DNA of 64,000 nt, taken from the NCBI GenBank assembly GCA_052103955.1, contig JBQELO010000006.1, positions 124,001-188,000 on the forward strand, given 5' to 3'. Made by a program: the position numbers and the translations under genes. The notes under the pieces are model-generated. The model did not search any database, had not been told where the DNA came from, and saw only the letters and a list, made by a program, of their open reading frames with translations. Positions 59,355 through 64,000 of the stretch are shown here, piece by piece (the first letter of the stretch is position 1; each line of letters opens with the position of its first letter). This DNA comes from Paenalcaligenes sp052103955. Lineage in GTDB: Bacteria > Pseudomonadota > Gammaproteobacteria > Burkholderiales > Burkholderiaceae_B.

Positions 59355-62123
59355 CTAGGCGGGCAGGTGGGCGCGTAAGGTAGCCATCGTAAGCGGCTTA
59401 GTTAACATGGCATCCATGTGGGCCGCTATCCATTCTTGGTCTTGTATGGGATTAGCTGTGATGCCAATAATACGCCCGCGATAGCCTTGGCTACGTAAGG
59501 TGCGAGCAAGCTCATAACCATTCATAGCGGGTAGAAATAAATCAGTGAGTATGACTTCAAAGCGATCCATCTGGGGAATGTCTAGGGCAGATTCAGCACT
59601 ATTTTCAAGGTGTACCGTCCACCCCATGATGGTTAATTGCTCTTTGAGTATTTGCCGGTTGATGAGGTTGTCATCAATCACGAGTATGTGGCGTTTCTGG
59701 TCAGGAATGAACGTAGACGGTGGTAGTGGCTCAGCGCTATAGGCAAGTGTTTGAGCTTGTTGTATGGCTATACCTATATCTACTATGGAGGTAGAGAGAG
59801 TATGAAATAGGGTAGGGCTGGAGGGGTATGAAGGCGTGCTACCCGCAGGTAAGGTAATGACTTGGCGACCTGTCCACTTTTTGCTTCGTTTTGTAGCGCA
59901 GGGCCACGCACGTAATAAGATAGCCCCTGTGGTGGCCGGTTGGTCATCATAGGGTTTAGCGTAAGCCCCCCAGTGACGTAGCCATTGACAGAGGTTAGTG
60001 ATGATCTCAGGCACGTCACCCGCTACATAAACAGGTAGTGCAGCAAGGCTCAAAACGGTGCGGTTATGAGTTGTTGTGCCTGTGTTGGCTTCTGGCAGGG
60101 TGAGTTCAAATGTGATGCTAGTCCCCAAGCCTGGTTCGCTGACTACAGCGAGCGATCCATCCATCAGATTGGCGAGGCGTTGGCAAATAGAGAGGCCTAG
60201 CCCCGTGCTAGGTTGATCTGAAAGCTCGGCATTATTGCTGAAATAGGGCAGGAATAATTTTGGAATAGCTTCGGCGCTTATACCTTGTCCAGAGTCTACA
60301 ACCTGAAAGCGTAACGTCAATGTGTGATTGTCGTGTGGTTGTAGGTGCAGCCGTATGACTACATGCCCAGAAAGCGTAAATTTGATGGCGTTGCTGATTA
60401 AGTTATTCAGAATCTGACTAATTTTTATGGCATCGCCCATCACTGGCGTAAGCGCCGCAGGGGGCATGATGGCATAGAACAGCAAACCCTTTTGTTGGGC
60501 GATGGCTGAAAATGCAGAAATGGTGCTATCCACTAATTCTTGCGGGACAAATTCACGTACTTCCAAAGACATTTGTCCGGCTTCTATACGCGATAAATCC
60601 AGAGACTCACCTACGACACGAAACAGCGTTTCAGCAGAGCGACGTAATGTGTCCATATAGGCACTGCGTTGTGGGGTGAGATCGGAAAGCGCCATTAATT
60701 CAAGGGTGCCCAAAATACCGTAAAGGGGGGTACGTATCTCATGACTCATCGTTGTCAGGAACTGAGTCTTGGCGATGTTAGCGCTTTCCGCCATGTGCTG
60801 AGCATGCCGTAGTGAGGCTTCTTCCGCTTTTTCTGCAGTGACATCAATAATGGAACAAAGTGCGGCGCACTGGTCCCTATAGGTTAGAGCAACCGCCTGT
60901 ATACGTAAGATGCGGCCATCGGTAAGTTCAACATCAGTGCGAATATTGCGTTCGTGTTGATGTGGTAAGCGCGAATGCCACTGTGCATCGTTAGCCATCC
61001 ACTCTGTGGCTTGGCTGTTTTTTTGAAAAATGACGCGCCCATCACTGCTTACTAAGGCCAGCCCAATAGGAGCCATCGCAATCAGCTTTTGATTGAGTGA
61101 CACGCTATCTACCAGTGTTTGTTGTTGCTGCCGTGCAGGCAGTAAGAGACGCCTACGTATGGTTTGCGTACCAATGAGGACTATAGCGATGACTATGCTC
61201 AAGGTGATCAACGCGGTGAGTAACGCTGTTTGACCATCGCGCAGTAAATTACTAGTAGGCACTACGTAGCACACACGCAGTCCCCCTGTACCTATGGATT
61301 TACTTAATACGATGTATTGAGGTATCCAGCCTCCATCAAAGCCAAAGCTGTCTTCATGTGGGCAATCTAGGTTGGCAGAAATAGCGGTATCACTACGGTA
61401 GAGTAAGCTTTGTCTATAGGTGTCGAAAAGGGAGTATGTCGTGTTGGGTGGTGGTGGCGTAATGGTCAGAGCGGTATCTATGTTTCTGAACTCCATTCCT
61501 AACCAACCACTTTCCGGATTGTCGCGATTGAGCGGGGTATAAGCAACCAGATTGAGGGTAAGGCTATCGGTTTGAGGTAACCAGATGATGGTTGTTTGGC
61601 GATCGGGTAAATCTGCACTGAAGGGCTTTAAGCGCAACGAGAGGGGAGGCGTTTGTGGTTGCCAGCTTAGCTGTCCCTCTGTGTTGGCGAGCTTGTAGGT
61701 TAGGGTTGGGTCTATTGAACTGAACACCAAGGTACCATTTCGTTGAATGGCCCTCCAGTGCCTACGAGTGAGTAGCAGTTGGTAGCTGGTTTTGGCAGTG
61801 GTGGAAGGTATTACCAGAGGACGCAGTGTGTGTGTAGTGGGCAGTAGTGTGGCGGCCTCCATGGAGGGTACCGCTGTGGCAGCAATAGCGCGTAACAGCG
61901 TTTCACGCTGATCAAAAAACAGCTGTGCCCTATCTGCTGTGCTGTTGAGGTGACGTCGATATTCAGAAACTAAATGGGTGGCAGTTGTATATAAGTAGGC
62001 TCCTGTCCCTAGACAAGCACAGAGAATAAGAATGAAGGCGAGCGCAATGAGTAATACGCTAGGGAAGCGGTGCACTGGAGGTAAGTTCTGTGTGTTGCTA
62101 GAGATGAGAGGTTGCGCTTGCAT
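59355..62123 (-). CDS. RcsC-like hybrid histidine kinase
   Basis: A 922-residue inner-membrane sensor. TM1 is at about 22-47, a periplasmic domain runs to about 295, TM2 is about 299-320, and a PAS-like region follows at 340-430. HisKA carries H461 in MSHEIRTPLYGILG. The HATPase has NLISNAIKFT, DSGQGIS and STGLGLSICQRL. A degenerate alpha/beta spacer occupies about 700-800, in the place of the RcsC ABL domain. The C-terminal receiver has DD at 817-818, D861 in LTDLFLPAMNG and K909 in MLTKPL. There is no HPt, so it needs the neighbouring HPt protein. Length is close to E. coli RcsC. Confidence 0.9.
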   Translation of the reverse strand: MQAQPLISSNTQNLPPVHRFPSVLLIALAFILILCACLGTGAYLYTTATHLVSEYRRHLNSTADRAQLFFDQRETLLRAIAATAVPSMEAATLLPTTHTLRPLVIPSTTAKTSYQLLLTRRHWRAIQRNGTLVFSSIDPTLTYKLANTEGQLSWQPQTPPLSLRLKPFSADLPDRQTTIIWLPQTDSLTLNLVAYTPLNRDNPESGWLGMEFRNIDTALTITPPPPNTTYSLFDTYRQSLLYRSDTAISANLDCPHEDSFGFDGGWIPQYIVLSKSIGTGGLRVCYVVPTSNLLRDGQTALLTALITLSIVIAIVLIGTQTIRRRLLLPARQQQQTLVDSVSLNQKLIAMAPIGLALVSSDGRVIFQKNSQATEWMANDAQWHSRLPHQHERNIRTDVELTDGRILRIQAVALTYRDQCAALCSIIDVTAEKAEEASLRHAQHMAESANIAKTQFLTTMSHEIRTPLYGILGTLELMALSDLTPQRSAYMDTLRRSAETLFRVVGESLDLSRIEAGQMSLEVREFVPQELVDSTISAFSAIAQQKGLLFYAIMPPAALTPVMGDAIKISQILNNLISNAIKFTLSGHVVIRLHLQPHDNHTLTLRFQVVDSGQGISAEAIPKLFLPYFSNNAELSDQPSTGLGLSICQRLANLMDGSLAVVSEPGLGTSITFELTLPEANTGTTTHNRTVLSLAALPVYVAGDVPEIITNLCQWLRHWGAYAKPYDDQPATTGAILLRAWPCATKRSKKWTGRQVITLPAGSTPSYPSSPTLFHTLSTSIVDIGIAIQQAQTLAYSAEPLPPSTFIPDQKRHILVIDDNLINRQILKEQLTIMGWTVHLENSAESALDIPQMDRFEVILTDLFLPAMNGYELARTLRSQGYRGRIIGITANPIQDQEWIAAHMDAMLTKPLTMATLRAHLPA

Positions 62124-62354
62124 GGCGACTTAGTGGTAAAACGGGGGCGTGTGGTATCTACCTTCCTGAAGCGCGTGAGTAGTACGTACTTTTAGTGTGT
62201 ATTTCTAAGCTTAGGCCATAGCGTAAGGAAAGAGTTTGGGACTATTCCTAAAAAGAGCGCATAAGTATGACCTGTACCTTATGGCAAGGCAGGCCATTGG
62301 CAGAAGTATCTATAGCGAATGGGCAGCGCAGGCGTAGTACGTCTGAGAGACTGC

Positions 62355-64000
62355 TTAAGTGACGTTACCCAAAATGTTCGCTAATGCTTCGTTTGAAATG
62401 GGCTTTAGCAAAATCTCATTGACGCCCACGTCAAGATAACGCTGCTTTTCTGCCGCGTCGGTACTAGCAGTTAAGGCCACTATCCAGCACGGTGTACGTG
62501 TGCTTACGCTTTCGTGTTCGCGTATACGTTTCACCAGATCTGTTCCGTTCAAGTGGGGCATTTGCCCATCGGTAATCAGGACCTGATACGGGTGTTGCTG
62601 CCATAGCTCCCATGCTTGCTCCCCATCTTCTGCGCCAGTGACGTTATAGCCTAGGTCTTCTAATTTTTGGGTGAGTACCAAGAGGTTAAGTGCATGATCT
62701 TCTGCAACTAAAACATGAATACCTTCTTTGGTAGTAGGTGGATAAGGTACGGCAGGGGGGAGCGGCGCAGTGTCTACAGCGGGAGGCGTGGTGAGCGGTA
62801 AAGTAAGGGCGACGGTGAACGTAGAGCCTTTACCCACGTGGCTACGTAAATGAATAGTGCCACCCATGTGTTGCACCAAGCGCTGTGTGATGTGTAGTCC
62901 TAAACCACTGCCCACATTTTGTGCTGATTGTGTGGCGGCAATCTGTGAGTAAGGACGAAATAGATGCTTTTGATCCTCGGCTGAAATACCTGGGCCACTG
63001 TCAATAATGTCGATGACAACGTGCAAATGGGCCGAGTCACTGTGCCCAGAGGCTTGTAAACGTACTGTTCCTGAACGGGTGAATTTGACGGCATTACCAA
63101 GCAGGTTGAAAAGTATTTGTTTGAGATGCAGTGGGTCTACGGTGACCCATACGTCCACGCTGTCATCTATTTGGGTGTGTAGTTGAAGTTGTTTACGATA
63201 GGCTAAGCCCTGCATGAGGCTAGCCATATTTTCTATTAAGGGTTTGAGTGCTACCGGTTTGGGGGAAGAGTCTATTAGCCCTGATTCGATGCGATGTAGA
63301 TCCAACACATCGCCTAACAGCATCAACATCCCTTGTGCTGTATCTTGCGCGGCAGATAAATATGAACGGGCACTGTCAGGAGCCTTGTTATGTGCTTGGG
63401 CAAGGTCTAATAAGCCTATGACTGCACTTAACGGCGTGCGGATTTCATGGCTCATGGTGGCCAGAAATAGGCTTTTTGCTTCATTGGCAGCTTCTGCACG
63501 TTGCTCGGCGTGGCGTGTGCGCTTTACCTGTCTGACCAGATAAAACCCCCAGATCAGGGAAATGACAGTAGCAAAGGCAAGAAAGCCGGCCAGACGTAAT
63601 AACCATTGTCGGTATTTGCGCCAGAAAGTCCATGCGGTAGAGGGATGGCTGGGTTCCCAGTGCCGCACAATTTCGGCTATTTCCTCTGGTGAAATGGATA
63701 GCTGTGCTTTGTCTAGGATGCTAAAGAGTTCTGGCTCGTTACTTTGCAGAGCAATGCTAACAGGTCTGGAGTAGTCATCTAAGATGCCTATTAGCTCCAA
63801 TCTATTGTTGAGTTGTAAGGCGTTAGCAAAGCGTGCGGCGTAGTCACTGCCAATAAAAACATCACTCTTGCCTTCTGCAACACCGCGTAATGCTTGTAGC
63901 AATGTAGGGTAGGGGTGAAGGGTAATGCTTGGGTGAGAACTACGTATGGGCTCATCTATAAAGTATCCCTCAACAATAGCAACGCGTTGGCCATCCAGTT
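62355..64000 (-). CDS. BvgS/EvgS-like hybrid histidine kinase (5' end outside window)
   Basis: The frame stays open to the right edge, so the N-terminus is missing. The visible part begins inside a periplasmic SBP_bac_3 (Venus-flytrap) domain (GQRVAIVEGYFIDEP, then GKSDVFIGSDYAARF). A membrane span follows (LAGFLAFATVISLIWGFYLV), then HisKA with SHEIRTPLSAVIGLLDLA, HATPase (NLLGNAVKFT, GSGLGLHITQRLV), and a receiver (VAEDHALN, LITDGQMPHLNG, LLKPIS). Unlike BvgS it ends after the receiver without an HPt domain. It probably shares the HPt protein at 58443. Confidence 0.9.
   Translation of the reverse strand, partial: LDGQRVAIVEGYFIDEPIRSSHPSITLHPYPTLLQALRGVAEGKSDVFIGSDYAARFANALQLNNRLELIGILDDYSRPVSIALQSNEPELFSILDKAQLSISPEEIAEIVRHWEPSHPSTAWTFWRKYRQWLLRLAGFLAFATVISLIWGFYLVRQVKRTRHAEQRAEAANEAKSLFLATMSHEIRTPLSAVIGLLDLAQAHNKAPDSARSYLSAAQDTAQGMLMLLGDVLDLHRIESGLIDSSPKPVALKPLIENMASLMQGLAYRKQLQLHTQIDDSVDVWVTVDPLHLKQILFNLLGNAVKFTRSGTVRLQASGHSDSAHLHVVIDIIDSGPGISAEDQKHLFRPYSQIAATQSAQNVGSGLGLHITQRLVQHMGGTIHLRSHVGKGSTFTVALTLPLTTPPAVDTAPLPPAVPYPPTTKEGIHVLVAEDHALNLLVLTQKLEDLGYNVTGAEDGEQAWELWQQHPYQVLITDGQMPHLNGTDLVKRIREHESVSTRTPCWIVALTASTDAAEKQRYLDVGVNEILLKPISNEALANILGNVT

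Overview
The window looks like a chromosomal segment of a betaproteobacterium, most likely of the Alcaligenaceae type. The basis is gene content: a trifunctional PutA, two TRAP transporter operons, an Lrp/alanine racemase pair, azurin, BvgS-like and RcsB-like phosphorelay proteins with a neighbouring EAL protein. This is inference from gene families, not from a marker gene. The only RNA gene recognised is a tRNA-Cys.

Layout. 1-3540 holds a 5'-nucleotidase family gene, a small unknown gene and two Sel1-repeat proteins. 3760-15396 is an integrated filamentous phage (inovirus). It lies between a 53-bp perfect direct repeat that is the 3' end of tRNA-Cys (intact gene 15351-15424, minus strand). 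Its minus-strand genes run from a small DNA-binding protein through a replication initiator, ssDNA-binding-type protein, minor and major coat proteins, a TspB/pIII-like adhesin, a pVI-like protein and Zot/pI to a secretin; a repressor-like gene and a tyrosine integrase lie on the plus strand. The distal end carries a visibly AT-rich cargo pair, a DUF262 (GmrS/ParB-Srx-like) protein and a HEPN protein with an RNxxxH motif, which I read as a phage-borne defence or toxin-type module. A third, diverged copy of the tRNA end lies at 2811-2867 between the two Sel1 genes, so the tRNA end has been copied more than once here.

15426-34866 is mostly core metabolism: an NlpD-like LytM lipoprotein, putA and putP with GTTGCA operator sites before putA, a GabP-like permease, a persulfide-response group (two ArsR regulators with clear palindromic operators, an ETHE1/Blh-type dioxygenase, DUF2892 and AhpD-like proteins), nhaA with a structured leader and an overlapping thioredoxin gene, an HpaI-type aldolase, azurin with an FNR/DNR-type box, lrp, alr, a metallophosphoesterase, a DUF4105 protein and a LysE exporter.

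34951-56614 is catabolic and redox. A TRAP-mhpF-mhpE operon is divergent from a D-2-hydroxyacid dehydrogenase. A MocR regulator is divergent from a GNAT/azoreductase/AhpD operon. An IclR gene is divergent from a cyclase-family hydrolase. A GntR-controlled cluster holds three SDRs, a second TRAP transporter and a KstD-like flavoprotein. 56865-64000 is a signalling locus: an EAL phosphodiesterase convergent with an RcsB-like response regulator, a pseudo-receiver/HPt protein and two hybrid histidine kinases that show no HPt of their own; the last kinase runs off the window.
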